DNA of 64,000 nt from Spirochaetae bacterium HGW-Spirochaetae-1. GTDB taxonomy: Bacteria; Spirochaetota; UBA4802; UBA5550. The stretch spans positions 188,392 through 252,391 of the forward strand of contig PGXY01000002.1 in the NCBI GenBank assembly GCA_002839375.1. Reading direction: 5' to 3'. How positions within the stretch are numbered: position 1 is the stretch's first letter; every line of letters begins with the position of its first letter. The notes under the pieces were generated by a model. That model was not told the DNA's origin, ran no database searches, and saw only the letters and a program-made list of their open reading frames with translations. Position numbers and translations under genes: made by a program. Below are positions 15,826 to 24,803 of this stretch, in pieces.

Positions 15826-17412
15826 ATGTCAAAAGAATTTGATGTAATTATCGTGGGAGGCGGCCATAATGGTCTTACAGCGGGATGTTACCTTCAGAAG
15901 GCGGGCGAGAATGTTCTTGTTCTGGAACGTCTGGAAAAAGCCGGCGGCGGTGTATGGACTGAAGAGGTGACGCTACCGGGGTTTAAGCATAATCTTGCGT
16001 CAGTGTTTCACGGAATACTCCACATGGGGCCGGTCTACAAGGACCTTGAACTTAAAAAATATGGCGCTGAATATGTCTGGCCTGATGCGCAGGTAGCGGG
16101 AGTTTTTTCTGACGGACGCTGTCTGATACTCTATCGTGACCTTGAGAAGACATGCCGTGAAATCGCACGTTTTTCAGAAAAGGACGCGAATACATATCGG
16201 CAGCTTGCAAAATATTTCCAGGTCATCGTTGACAATATGATAGCTCCCTGGTTCTTTAATCCACCGCAGCCTACATCAATCGCAGCAATGGCAATGGAGG
16301 GAAGCGTTGAAGGATTGAATATGCTTCGAATGCAGCTTTCCAGTACAAAGAATATTATTGAAGAGCTCTTTGAATCGAATGAGTTGAAATCCACTCTCAT
16401 GGCTTTTATTAAAGAATTCGGCGGTTCACCGGATACTTACGGGTTCGGTGTATTTGTTCCCATGATGCTGGGTGAGACACATGAGCCCCATGGATGGGCA
16501 ATTTGCAAGGGCGGTTCGGGAAATCTCGCGAAAGCCTTTGTTAAATGTTTTCAGGATCACGGTGGAACTGTTAAAACCGGTGCTCATGTGAAGCGGATTA
16601 TTGTTGAAGGTGATCGTGCGACAGGTGTTGAACTTGAAGACGGTACTGTTTTTAATGCTAAAAAACTGGTGATTACGAACCTTGATCCGCAGCAGACATT
16701 CATCGACCTGATCGGTGAAGACCGACTTGATGCGTCATTTGTCAGCTCGGTAAAAAGGTGCAGGCCCGAAGGGACTATTCTTTTCCATACACACCTGGCT
16801 CTGGATGAACCACTTGACTGGAAGTGTGCAAAATTCAACCCTGATATTAATAAATGCCTGGGAGTACTTCTGGTGGATAATCCTCAGGAACTCTATGATG
16901 ATTTTGCCGATATCAACAAGGGACACCTTCCGGAATATCCCAGGATGTTTACGGCATACCCTTCCAATATTGATCCGACCCAGGCGCCTGAAGGAAAGGC
17001 TACTGCGGTTGCATGGCAGTATGTTCCCTATAGTCTGCGGGAAGGCGGAGCAGAGGCATGGGATAATGTAAAAGAAAAATTTGCTGATCGCTGCATCGAA
17101 GTATGGAGCAAATATGTGAATAATTTTGGCAAGGCGCTGTTGAAGCGATATGTGATGTCTCCCCGTGACACGGAAAGACTGTGGATATCAATGGTCAATG
17201 GAGGATTCAATCATATTGAAATGAGCCAGGATCAGCTTACGGTTATGCGCCCTTTTGTTGAATATAAACCGTATAAGACCCCTTTTAAGAATCTGTATAT
17301 GTGCGGAGCGAGCACACACCCAAGCGGAAGCGTTGGAGGCGCCTGTGGATATAACGCTGTGCAGGTTATTGCCGAGGATCTTAAAATGAAGAAAAAATGG
17401 TGGGATAAATAA
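15826..17412 (+). CDS. FAD-dependent oxidoreductase, phytoene desaturase-like
   Basis: The protein has 528 residues. The N-terminal dinucleotide-binding motif is FDVIIVGGGHNGLTAGCYLQ, followed by VLVLERLEKAGGGVWTEE; a C-terminal FAD motif reads NLYMCGASTHPSGSVGGACG. This matches the COG1233 CrtI/phytoene-desaturase-like group, also found with steroid, lipid or carotenoid pathways, and the substrate cannot be told from the sequence. AAGGAGG sits eight bases before the ATG at 15826, ruling out the ATG at 15808. Codons end in A or T more often than in the flanking genes. A small membrane protein and a LuxR regulator follow on the same strand. Confidence 0.85.
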   Translation: MSKEFDVIIVGGGHNGLTAGCYLQKAGENVLVLERLEKAGGGVWTEEVTLPGFKHNLASVFHGILHMGPVYKDLELKKYGAEYVWPDAQVAGVFSDGRCLILYRDLEKTCREIARFSEKDANTYRQLAKYFQVIVDNMIAPWFFNPPQPTSIAAMAMEGSVEGLNMLRMQLSSTKNIIEELFESNELKSTLMAFIKEFGGSPDTYGFGVFVPMMLGETHEPHGWAICKGGSGNLAKAFVKCFQDHGGTVKTGAHVKRIIVEGDRATGVELEDGTVFNAKKLVITNLDPQQTFIDLIGEDRLDASFVSSVKRCRPEGTILFHTHLALDEPLDWKCAKFNPDINKCLGVLLVDNPQELYDDFADINKGHLPEYPRMFTAYPSNIDPTQAPEGKATAVAWQYVPYSLREGGAEAWDNVKEKFADRCIEVWSKYVNNFGKALLKRYVMSPRDTERLWISMVNGGFNHIEMSQDQLTVMRPFVEYKPYKTPFKNLYMCGASTHPSGSVGGACGYNAVQVIAEDLKMKKKWWDK

Positions 17413-17440
17413 GATATTTATTCCTTGACAAGAGGCAGTT

Positions 17441-17692
17441 ATGAAAACGAACATTGTATCAGACAAGGGTCAGCCTATGATGGTAATTTCCAGAGTAGGA
17501 AGAAAGGGCAGGTCAATTGAAATAACCGGACAGTTAATGGGAGCATGGCCTTCAAAAATGTACATAACACCGAAGGAATTTGCCAAAATGGTTTCGATGT
17601 CTGTGAGACCCGGTGTAATGGTGTTTATCCTGTTATATCCATTTTTATTGATAGTGGATATAATTAAAAATTACGGCAAAAGCCGGACATAA
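17441..17692 (+). CDS. Small membrane-anchored protein (83 aa)
   Basis: The first 55 residues form a soluble part (MVISRVGRKGRSIEITGQLM, then GAWPSKMYITPKEFAKM). One membrane helix follows (VMVFILLYPFLLIVDII), with the basic tail KNYGKSRT. The ISRVxRxGxxIxIxGxLMGAxPxxxYxxPxE pattern is familiar from small uncharacterised proteins. It starts 28 bases after the oxidoreductase with GAGG upstream, so it is probably in the same operon. Confidence 0.65.
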   Translation: MKTNIVSDKGQPMMVISRVGRKGRSIEITGQLMGAWPSKMYITPKEFAKMVSMSVRPGVMVFILLYPFLLIVDIIKNYGKSRT

Positions 17693-17700
17693 TGAGCATA

Positions 17701-17745
17701 ATAACAGAGTTCCGGCGGAATTTTTTTCAACCGGAACTCTGTTAT
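17701..17745 (+). terminator. Long hairpin between the small membrane gene and the LuxR gene
   Basis: A perfect 15-bp stem (ATAACAGAGTTCCGG and complement) encloses a 15-base loop containing seven T residues. It lies right after the small membrane gene. No T-run follows the stem, so it may be an attenuator or transcript-end structure and not a standard terminator. Confidence 0.5.
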
Positions 17746-17765
17746 CAATATAGCATTTATTGTAG

Positions 17766-18833
17766 ATGCGTTCTATGAAAGAGAATAGCAATACAAATAA
17801 AACATTTGAAACCCTGACTTTGCTTGAAGAGGTTATTCTCTCAATTTCAAGTATTAATAATTTTGAAGAACTCGAATTTGAATATCTGAATTCCATTTCC
17901 CATCTGATTCCAGCTCACGCAACAGCTCTCTATCTCATGAAACCTGAAAAAAAAGAACCGCGGCGCATTGGGGCCCGGGGTGTTGATGTCGATTTTCTTA
18001 CCTATTATGAAAAAAGAGGTCGAGATGTTGATCCACTCATGAGATGGATTACACAAAAAATGACTCCAAATCAATCGCAGCTTCTTCTGGGACTTGAAGG
18101 CTGGCAGCATCATCCCGTTTATAATATAGTCGGGACCGCCTCCATTGATTTCGCGATGCAGTCTCCCCTTGTATCGGGGCGGAAAATAATCGGGACTCTC
18201 AATTTCGGACGTGATATAAGAGAGGGGCCCTTTACGGCATCTGATCTTAAAGTTGTATCAATAATAAGCAAGTTTCTTAGTATGGCAATTTCAAAATCAG
18301 TCGGATATGGAGAAAGTCCGGATCAGAGTAAATCACTTTACGATTCCATTGAGCATATCCCTCAGGGTGTCATATTAACCGATTCCGAGTATTCTATACA
18401 ATATTCAAACTCTGCTGCAAAAATTTTATCTGAACGAAATTTTGATAGCTGCGATCCCGGAAAGGATTTATCGTCTCTCCTGAGACATGAAGCGAATATC
18501 CGTGGAAAATATGGATTATTGCATAGCAACAATCTCAATGCGAAATTTTGTCCTCTTCCGGGTTCCAATAAACAGCAATCCATCATTTTTCTGGAAGAAG
18601 ATTCATGTCTTTCTGAATTTTTGCCTGCTTCTCAATTATTGACAAGCCGTGAAATTGATGTGATTAATCTTGTTGATAAGGGAATGCGGAATAAAGAGAT
18701 TGCTGAGGAGCTCAGGATATCAATTAATACCGTTAAGAGACATCTTGACAACATTTACTGCAAATTAAATGTAAACTGTCGTACTGAACTTATATCAAAA
18801 ATGTATAAGTTAATGAATAGCCGGAATAATTGA
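17766..18833 (+). CDS. GAF/PAS-type sensor with LuxR-family DNA-binding domain
   Basis: The protein has 355 residues. Residues 20-175 resemble a GAF sensor (LEEVILSISSINNFEELEFE, IGTLNFGR). A short PAS-like segment is near 200-230 (IEHIPQGVILTDSEYSIQYS). The LuxR/FixJ helix-turn-helix ends the protein: LTSREIDVINLVDKGMRNKE, then IAEELRISINTVKRHLDNIY. It is a single-component transcription factor, not a phosphorylated response regulator, as no receiver domain is present. It likely controls the preceding oxidoreductase operon. A second ATG lies at 17775; neither start has a clear ribosome site. Confidence 0.85.
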   Translation: MRSMKENSNTNKTFETLTLLEEVILSISSINNFEELEFEYLNSISHLIPAHATALYLMKPEKKEPRRIGARGVDVDFLTYYEKRGRDVDPLMRWITQKMTPNQSQLLLGLEGWQHHPVYNIVGTASIDFAMQSPLVSGRKIIGTLNFGRDIREGPFTASDLKVVSIISKFLSMAISKSVGYGESPDQSKSLYDSIEHIPQGVILTDSEYSIQYSNSAAKILSERNFDSCDPGKDLSSLLRHEANIRGKYGLLHSNNLNAKFCPLPGSNKQQSIIFLEEDSCLSEFLPASQLLTSREIDVINLVDKGMRNKEIAEELRISINTVKRHLDNIYCKLNVNCRTELISKMYKLMNSRNN

Positions 18834-18837
18834 TGAG

Positions 18838-18888
18838 ACCGGCAGAATGAAAATCCGCACGGTTGCCTATTACGATTGCTATTTATAG
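18838..18888 (+). pseudogene. Remnant of the 3' end of the 15085-15429 gene family
   Basis: The frame reads ETGRMKIRTVAYYDCYL and then a stop, against MTGKIKIRTVPYYDCFL and stop at 15379-15429. DNA identity is high (a run of 16 exact bases, then single mismatches). It begins four bases after the LuxR stop and overlaps the end of the convergent plsC gene by six bases. No upstream part of the gene remains. Confidence 0.6.
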
Positions 18889-19629
18889 AACAGACTGTTG
18901 TGAAAAACCTGTCGTTTTTTCCAGGCCGCTCATCCTATCCCGCAGGTCTCCCATGATGACATCGATGGAATCTTCGCCGTATCCCTGTGTGTCAAGGGGC
19001 TTTCCTATGGTCACATGCACCGGGGCCCGGTGAATGAGGAAAGAACCGGGACGAAGTATGGGGCCGGTACCGGATATATAAATCGGAACGATGGGAATCG
19101 AGGTCTTCAGGCAGAGATGAAAGAGCCCCTTTTTAAAGGGCCGCATTTTGCCGTCAAGACTCCTGGTACCTTCGGGAAAAATCATTATCCGCTTGCCTTC
19201 CCGTATCTGGCGTGCCGCCTCTTCCATGCCGGCCCGGGCCTGATCACTGTTTCCGCGGTCAAGGGAGATATAGCCGTTTATCCGCATGTGCATGCCCAGG
19301 AAAGGGATGCGTCCGATTTCTTTTTTGATGACCCAGCCGTAACGCACGGGAATAATTTTATTCAGGACCCATACATCAAAAAAACTCTGATGGTTGGCGG
19401 CAAAAATCTGAATTGCCTCCGTGTCGATGTTTTCCCGGCCGTCAACGGAAACCCTGATTCGGCAGAACCACAGGATGGTGATGGACCACCACCTCATGCA
19501 CTGGTGTGATAGATTCCCCGATGGGCTGACTATGATGGAAAGAAGGGAGAGCGTTCCCCAGAAAGCCGTATCGGCAATAATAAATATCCAGTCAAGCAGT
19601 GACTCAGTCGCATTGATGAAAGTTCTCAT
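18883..19629 (-). CDS. plsC: 1-acyl-sn-glycerol-3-phosphate acyltransferase (PlsC family)
   Basis: The protein has 248 residues with an N-terminal membrane segment (FWGTLSLLSIIVSP) and the four PlsC blocks: NHQSFFD (HX4D catalytic motif), a GYISLDRG block, FPEGTRS, and VPIYISGTG. It transfers an acyl group to lysophosphatidic acid to make phosphatidic acid at the inner membrane. The exact acceptor could be another lysophospholipid. The C-terminal six bases overlap a gene remnant on the other strand. Confidence 0.85.
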   Translation of the reverse strand: MRTFINATESLLDWIFIIADTAFWGTLSLLSIIVSPSGNLSHQCMRWWSITILWFCRIRVSVDGRENIDTEAIQIFAANHQSFFDVWVLNKIIPVRYGWVIKKEIGRIPFLGMHMRINGYISLDRGNSDQARAGMEEAARQIREGKRIMIFPEGTRSLDGKMRPFKKGLFHLCLKTSIPIVPIYISGTGPILRPGSFLIHRAPVHVTIGKPLDTQGYGEDSIDVIMGDLRDRMSGLEKTTGFSQQSVL

Positions 19630-19897
19630 GTATGGAATCCCCCCTGTTTTGTTTGAGCATGATATGTGTGTGCCGGCATTTCTATGTGAAGCCGAAAAAA
19701 TAATTGAATGAATTATTGTACGTTATGCGAAATAAAAAAAATTGTTTACCGGCATGAACGCGGTTCTCGTTTTTACGGCTGTATGAACAGGCACTTTTCT
19801 GAAAGACAAAATAATGGGGATACGGTTGCAAAAAAATATTAAATATTTAATTATATTCACGCATTACCGCGATGCAGCAATGCGTGAATGTAATGCC

Positions 19898-21382
19898 TTA
19901 TATTCCCCGCGTGTTTTTCGGCACGAAATATTCCTGTGTGTTGTACGGGTCTTTAAATTCCTGTTCGGGTCGGAAATTCAGCTTTTTCTTTCCTCGATTG
20001 TTGAGATATTTCGCGAGCTCCAGATTTATATTGACGGGAACCCGTATGCCCGCTTCAGCCAGAACCTGACGCAACAGCGCCTCGGCCCGACTGCTGAAGG
20101 CAAGGGAATCGCCCAGGATACGGGCCGTTTCCGTGGGATTATGAAAGCCTATGGAATTCTCGGCACTGATGAAATTGAACCGTATGAAGGCCTGCATGTA
20201 GAAGTCCTTCGCCTTTTTATACAGGTCCTGGTTGATCGCCTTGCCGGACTGCTGTGCCGTGTGGACCATCTCCAGGAGTTTTGCAGCGACAGCGGCCTGG
20301 AAACCTGCCCGGGAATTGAGGGAAATGGTACGGTCCTGGATGGCGAAGACCTGTGTCTTCAGCCACGTAGCCGACTCGGTGTGACACTGGGCGCAGGCCT
20401 TCATGTCGGTTTTCAGGGGACTGGTTACATCGTGATCGGATATTTTGTAAGCGCCAACGCGTTTGTAGGCCATGTGACAGTCGGCGCAGGCCAGCCCGGC
20501 GTTAAAGTGCGTGCTGCCCTTGGTGAATAATTCAAATTCGGGATGGCGGATGAAGGGCATTCTGAATCCCGTCACCTTTTGAGTCCATTCCTGGCGTTTA
20601 TAGTCAGTAAGAAGGTCTTTGGCAATTGCTTCAATTGAGATATTCGCCCAGGTGCCGCCTGTCCAGGGAGGCGTGACATCACCGGCAACTTTTCCTTCCT
20701 GAGTCCGGGGAACATAATAGGTCATGTGACACTGTCCGCAGGCCATGATGCGCTTCTCCTGGTGGGTCAGCCCGGTTTTGCCTATCATGGCCAGGCCTTT
20801 TTCAATGTGAAGCTTGTTCGTGTGGAGGTCCATGGTCTTGTTATCGTGACAGTCGATGCAGGCCGGGCCCAGTTCCCGCATTTTTTTCGGAAGCATATCC
20901 AGCGCGTCATTGAATTTCGCCGTGAGATACTTCATCTGATGCTTCTCTGTAAAGGATTTGTGAAAAGGCGTTTTGCAGGCAAGACATACGCCGCCGGGGC
21001 CTGTCCTGGATGGATCAATTTCTATCTGGTCAATGATGGCATAATAATGCCCCCTGGGCTCGTTGTATTCAATACCGAATCCCCAGCCGCTGAAGAGGAG
21101 TCCGAGAAAGGGGAATTCGCTGAGTTTATCGTAAGTTATTTTATCGGTATCCCAGCCTCTTTTGTACCTGCTTTTATTGACCGGTTTGGGCTCCTTAGTT
21201 TTCAGCCATGATTCATATTCCAGTGGATATACCTTGCCCCATTCTTCCGGGTCGAATTCATTGTCGGCGATGCCGCCTACCTTCAGTGGCTGTACGTCCG
21301 AGGGGCCGCACCCGGCAAAAAAGCCATACATGGCAAGGGATAAAAACAGGCTGAGTAAAAAAAAGAACGTGTTTTTTTTCAT
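19898..21382 (-). CDS. nrfA: Ammonia-forming cytochrome c nitrite reductase, catalytic subunit
   Basis: The protein has 494 residues. A lipoprotein-type signal ends FFAGC. The active-site heme motif CxxCK is CLACK at residues 133-137. Four CxxCH motifs follow: CIDCH, CGQCH, CADCH and CAQCH. The conserved CGQCHMTYYVPR supplies the active-site Tyr, and STHFNAGLACADCH supplies the active-site His. It reduces nitrite to ammonium with six electrons in the periplasm. nrfH lies upstream with a 30-base gap. AAGGAGG precedes the start codon. Confidence 0.96.
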   Translation of the reverse strand: MKKNTFFFLLSLFLSLAMYGFFAGCGPSDVQPLKVGGIADNEFDPEEWGKVYPLEYESWLKTKEPKPVNKSRYKRGWDTDKITYDKLSEFPFLGLLFSGWGFGIEYNEPRGHYYAIIDQIEIDPSRTGPGGVCLACKTPFHKSFTEKHQMKYLTAKFNDALDMLPKKMRELGPACIDCHDNKTMDLHTNKLHIEKGLAMIGKTGLTHQEKRIMACGQCHMTYYVPRTQEGKVAGDVTPPWTGGTWANISIEAIAKDLLTDYKRQEWTQKVTGFRMPFIRHPEFELFTKGSTHFNAGLACADCHMAYKRVGAYKISDHDVTSPLKTDMKACAQCHTESATWLKTQVFAIQDRTISLNSRAGFQAAVAAKLLEMVHTAQQSGKAINQDLYKKAKDFYMQAFIRFNFISAENSIGFHNPTETARILGDSLAFSSRAEALLRQVLAEAGIRVPVNINLELAKYLNNRGKKKLNFRPEQEFKDPYNTQEYFVPKNTRGI

Positions 21383-21412
21383 GGATTCCTCCTTGTTGAA
21401 AGGCCTTGATAT

Positions 21413-21871
21413 TTATTCGATAATGGCCAGGGGAGTGATGCGGTGATTGACCCTCCTGTGACACTCCCAGCAGTTTTTCGCGTCTATATTGATGCGTGAT
21501 ACCATATCTCCATGGCACCTGACACAGTTGGCCTGGAGTGTCGTCTTGCCATGAGAAGTGATTTCGATGGGGTCTGAAAAGAGCATAAAGTGAAAGTACA
21601 GTAAGTCCTTCATGCCGTCGATGCCTTTCCATATAACGTGGTTAACCAGGTTGTTGTTGGGGAGATGGCAGTCAACGCATTTGATGGATCGGTGCAGGCC
21701 CGAGAGGAACCAGTGGTCGTGCATATCATACATGACATGACAGCTGCCGCAGTAGTCCGGCGAGGATGTTTTTTTAAAGAGGCCCGGCGGGCCGAATACG
21801 ATAAAAATAAAAAGAAGGGCGGCTATGGAAGTTCCTATGACCAGGTGTTTCTTTTCCAGATTTATGAACAT
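21413..21871 (-). CDS. nrfH: Cytochrome c nitrite reductase, membrane tetraheme subunit
   Basis: The protein has 152 residues: one N-terminal membrane anchor (LVIGTSIAALLFIFIVFG) and four c-heme motifs, CGSCHVM (with the unusual Met-ligated first heme of NrfH), CVDCH, CVRCH and CWECH. It belongs to the NapC/NirT family and passes electrons from menaquinol to NrfA. It is the first gene of a two-gene nrfHA operon, with a GAGGG site ahead of the start codon. I saw no clear FNR-type box upstream. Confidence 0.95.
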   Translation of the reverse strand: MFINLEKKHLVIGTSIAALLFIFIVFGPPGLFKKTSSPDYCGSCHVMYDMHDHWFLSGLHRSIKCVDCHLPNNNLVNHVIWKGIDGMKDLLYFHFMLFSDPIEITSHGKTTLQANCVRCHGDMVSRINIDAKNCWECHRRVNHRITPLAIIE

Positions 21872-22023
21872 GGCTTACCCTCTGAATGCTTATACTTGAA
21901 TCAAAAAAAGTCATACCGGGAATAATGCGCATGTGAGTATTGAAAAGATATATTGGATGCTGTAAAAATAGTAACATGAATGATGGAGAAGTCAAGGAAA
22001 AAACAAATTTGTGAAATCGGTTG

Positions 22024-23202
22024 TCATGGTTTGATAAATCCGCGGTCTCTATAGATATATACCCTGGTGCCCAGGCCCCGGGATTGAATCTGGATGGCCT
22101 TCAGATGAGTCACGGCCTCGGGGCCTTCGAGAATTCGGGGTTGGAAGTGGATAGTCTGGTTTTTCCCGGCCACGGGGATAACTTCAATTTTCACGAGCCG
22201 TTCCCTGTCATAGCGAAGGGATACAAAAATATTATCTTTTTCATTCTCTTCCTTGTTGTAAAATCCATTGACGAAATTGCCCAGTGAATAAATGACGGGC
22301 TTCTTTTTGTACATCTCGATCCCCTGGGGCCAGTGAGGGTGGTGCCCGATGATGCCGTCGGCGCCGGCATCAATTATCTTCCAGGCCAGGTTTCTCTGGT
22401 AGGCCCGTGGATAGTTCGTGAGCTCGATTCCCCAGTGCAGCGATACGAGTACGATGGTGTTGCCGTCCTTGTATTGCTTTATATCTTCTTTTACTTGCTC
22501 CAGGACCAGGGGTGCGGTTCCTGGCTTTTCCGGTCCGGCATAGAAGTCTTCGGGAGGTCTTTCGCAGTAGGCCAGAATGCACAGATCCATGGACCCGAAA
22601 TGAAATATAGCGGGCCGCCGCGCCTCGTCAAGGTTTCGTCCGGCTCCGGTATACTTGATTCCCATGTCGCTGAGACAGAGGATCGTATCAAGCATACCTT
22701 CCGTGCCGTGGTCCATGATGTGGTTATTGGCAATGGAAACGATATCGAGCTTTATATCCGTGAGGCTTGCGGCGAACAGTGGGTTCAGGCGGAAGACATA
22801 GGGCTTGTTGCCGGCTGGGTCGTGATTGGTTGTAATAGGCGTTTCCAGGTTGGCGAATACCAGGTCATATTCCTCCATAAAGGACGCGATTTGGTGGAAA
22901 GGGTAGTCAGTTCCCTGTTTTTTCATGGCATCATTCGCCCCGTTTGCCAGAAGTATGTCGCCCGTGAGGAGAAGGGAAAAGCTTTTTTTGGAAAGAAAGG
23001 TCATCTCCTTTTCCAGACGGGCAATCCGCTGATTCAGGATAGCGACTTCCCCGGATAATTTCTTGTTTTCCTGAAGGAGCATTCTTGTATCGCTGCTGCC
23101 CCGGGAAAAAAATGGCAGGGAACCGCACTGCAGAATCGGGACGATCATCAGGAGAATAAGTATGCGTTGAATGATCAGTTTTCCTGTCATGAAGCCGGTC
23201 AC
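22024..23202 (-). CDS. CapA-like (PGA_cap) metallophosphoesterase-type lipoprotein
   Basis: The protein has 392 residues if the GTG start is used; an ATG lies four codons in. A hydrophobic signal (LILLMIVPILQC) is followed by a coiled coil (LLQENKKLSGEVAILNQRIARLE) and the CapA fold: LLLTGDILLANG, FANLETPITT, SIANNHIMDHG, SLHWGIEL, GADGIIGHHPHWPQG, PVIYSLGNFV. CapA proteins are needed for poly-gamma-glutamate capsule synthesis in Bacillus, but distant members have unknown roles. The start codon overlaps the znuB stop (GTGA), so the gene is translationally coupled to the zinc transporter. That context is unusual. Confidence 0.8.
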   Translation of the reverse strand: MTGFMTGKLIIQRILILLMIVPILQCGSLPFFSRGSSDTRMLLQENKKLSGEVAILNQRIARLEKEMTFLSKKSFSLLLTGDILLANGANDAMKKQGTDYPFHQIASFMEEYDLVFANLETPITTNHDPAGNKPYVFRLNPLFAASLTDIKLDIVSIANNHIMDHGTEGMLDTILCLSDMGIKYTGAGRNLDEARRPAIFHFGSMDLCILAYCERPPEDFYAGPEKPGTAPLVLEQVKEDIKQYKDGNTIVLVSLHWGIELTNYPRAYQRNLAWKIIDAGADGIIGHHPHWPQGIEMYKKKPVIYSLGNFVNGFYNKEENEKDNIFVSLRYDRERLVKIEVIPVAGKNQTIHFQPRILEGPEAVTHLKAIQIQSRGLGTRVYIYRDRGFIKP

Positions 23203-24032
23203 CGGTCTATCTTCAGCGCCAGTCTCTGCCGCACCGTAAGGGCGTGCCAGGTTTTCACTATGAGGAAGAGGATGACCGCGGAAAAAATAATAGATGCTCC
23301 CGAAGGTATTTTCAGCCAGTGGGCCGCCATGAGACCGGCAAATGACGAGGTAAAACCGAATACGATGGAGAGTCCTATGATTTTTTTAAAATCGCCGGTC
23401 AGGAGCCCGGCCGTAACCTGCGGTATGGTAAGGAGCGATATGACCAGAATGATGCCCACGACGCGGATGGTGATCACTATAGTGAGTGCTACCAGCGCCA
23501 GGATGAGGTAGTTAAGGGCGCGTACGGGCATGCCGCGTGTTGTTGCGAATTCTTCATCGAAGGCTATGTACAGGATTTCGCTGAAGAATAAGGTGAAAAT
23601 TAATACGGTGACTGCCCCGATTGCGGCCATGATGCCTATATCAACCCAGGAAACGGTAAGGATACTGCCGAAAAGATAGCTCATGAGATTGGGAGCATAT
23701 CCCGGTGTTATGAAGACGAAGATGATTCCAACGGCCATGCCCAGGGACCAGAGGACGCCGATCAGTGAATCGGTACGCATGTTGGTGCGCCTGGAAAGAA
23801 ATTCGATACTGAAGGCCGAGAATACGGCGAATACGGCGGCACCGATTATGGGATTGAACCCGTAATAGTATCCCATGCCAATACCGCCGAAGGAAGAATG
23901 GGAAATACTTCCTCCGATGAATACGATGCGGCGGGAAACTATATAGGTGCCGATGATCCCGCAGGTGAGGCTGGCAAGAAGGGCAGCCAGAATGGCCCGC
24001 TGAAAAAACGGGTATGATAAAAGCTCGAACAT
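23199..24032 (-). CDS. znuB: Zinc/manganese ABC transporter permease
   Basis: The protein has 277 residues of the ABC-3 permease family with about eight helices. It begins LLSYPFFQRAILAALLASLT and includes GGSISHSSFGGIGMGYYYG and VGIILVISLLTIPQVTAGLL. It forms the channel for the metal delivered by the binding protein encoded upstream. Its start lies one base after the znuC stop, and its stop overlaps the CapA-like gene. Confidence 0.88.
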   Translation of the reverse strand: MFELLSYPFFQRAILAALLASLTCGIIGTYIVSRRIVFIGGSISHSSFGGIGMGYYYGFNPIIGAAVFAVFSAFSIEFLSRRTNMRTDSLIGVLWSLGMAVGIIFVFITPGYAPNLMSYLFGSILTVSWVDIGIMAAIGAVTVLIFTLFFSEILYIAFDEEFATTRGMPVRALNYLILALVALTIVITIRVVGIILVISLLTIPQVTAGLLTGDFKKIIGLSIVFGFTSSFAGLMAAHWLKIPSGASIIFSAVILFLIVKTWHALTVRQRLALKIDR

Positions 24033-24033
24033 G

Positions 24034-24789
24034 TTATTCTCCGTGCTTCTTCAGTATGGTGTGAGGCATGTCACCGTGTCCCACTATCCTGACGGGGCAG
24101 TTGTATGTCTCCATGAGTTCCTGCGAAAATTCACTTGAACCGTGATAATGCAGGGTTCCGTTGATACAGGCGATGTTTTTCACCGATGATATGATAGTGC
24201 CGATGTCATGCGATACGAGGACGATGGCCATACGGTCGTTCAGCTCGACGAGAATTTCGTTCAGGTCCTGGGAAAAGCTGCTGTCTACGAAAGTATCGGG
24301 TTCATCGAGGATCAGTATCCGGGGAGATGAGACCAGTGCCCTGGAAAGAAAGACACGCTGCATCTGTCCGCCCGAAAGCTCGCCAATAGGCCGGTCCTTC
24401 AGATGAAATATGCCGAACCTGTCGAGAATTGCCGAGGACTGCTCTTTTTGTTCCCGGGAATATCTTCTGAACAGGCCGACGGAATTCATATGACCCGAGA
24501 GCACCACATCCATGACCCGAATGGGAAACTGCTTGTCGATTATTCTGAACTGGGGCAGGTAGCCTATGGCCTTACGTGTGCCCTGCAGATCCTTGTCATA
24601 GAAGGAAACGGTTCCGCGCAGGGGCTTCAGGAGGCCCAGGATGATGCGCAGCAGGGTGGTTTTCCCGCCGCCGTTAGGCCCGATTATTCCGATAAAATCC
24701 CTGTCCAGAATACTGAGATTTATATCCTCCAGCACCAGGGAGTCGGCGTATCCCGCCGATATGGATTTGAGTTCCATGATTTTATTCAT
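24034..24789 (-). CDS. znuC: Zinc/manganese ABC transporter ATP-binding protein
   Basis: The protein has 251 residues. Walker A is GPNGGGKTTLLR, the Q-loop region is IGYLPQFR, the signature is LSGGQMQRVFLSRAL, Walker B is ILILDEPDTFVD, and the switch His is in VLVSHDIGT. It powers the ZnuB permease. It sits 14 bases after znuA on the same strand. Confidence 0.9.
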   Translation of the reverse strand: MNKIMELKSISAGYADSLVLEDINLSILDRDFIGIIGPNGGGKTTLLRIILGLLKPLRGTVSFYDKDLQGTRKAIGYLPQFRIIDKQFPIRVMDVVLSGHMNSVGLFRRYSREQKEQSSAILDRFGIFHLKDRPIGELSGGQMQRVFLSRALVSSPRILILDEPDTFVDSSFSQDLNEILVELNDRMAIVLVSHDIGTIISSVKNIACINGTLHYHGSSEFSQELMETYNCPVRIVGHGDMPHTILKKHGE

Positions 24790-24803
24790 AGTGGTTTAAC
24801 GGT

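Noticed and set aside
22333-23058. 241-codon forward frame
   Set aside because: It is antisense to the CapA-like gene, which has clear family motifs.
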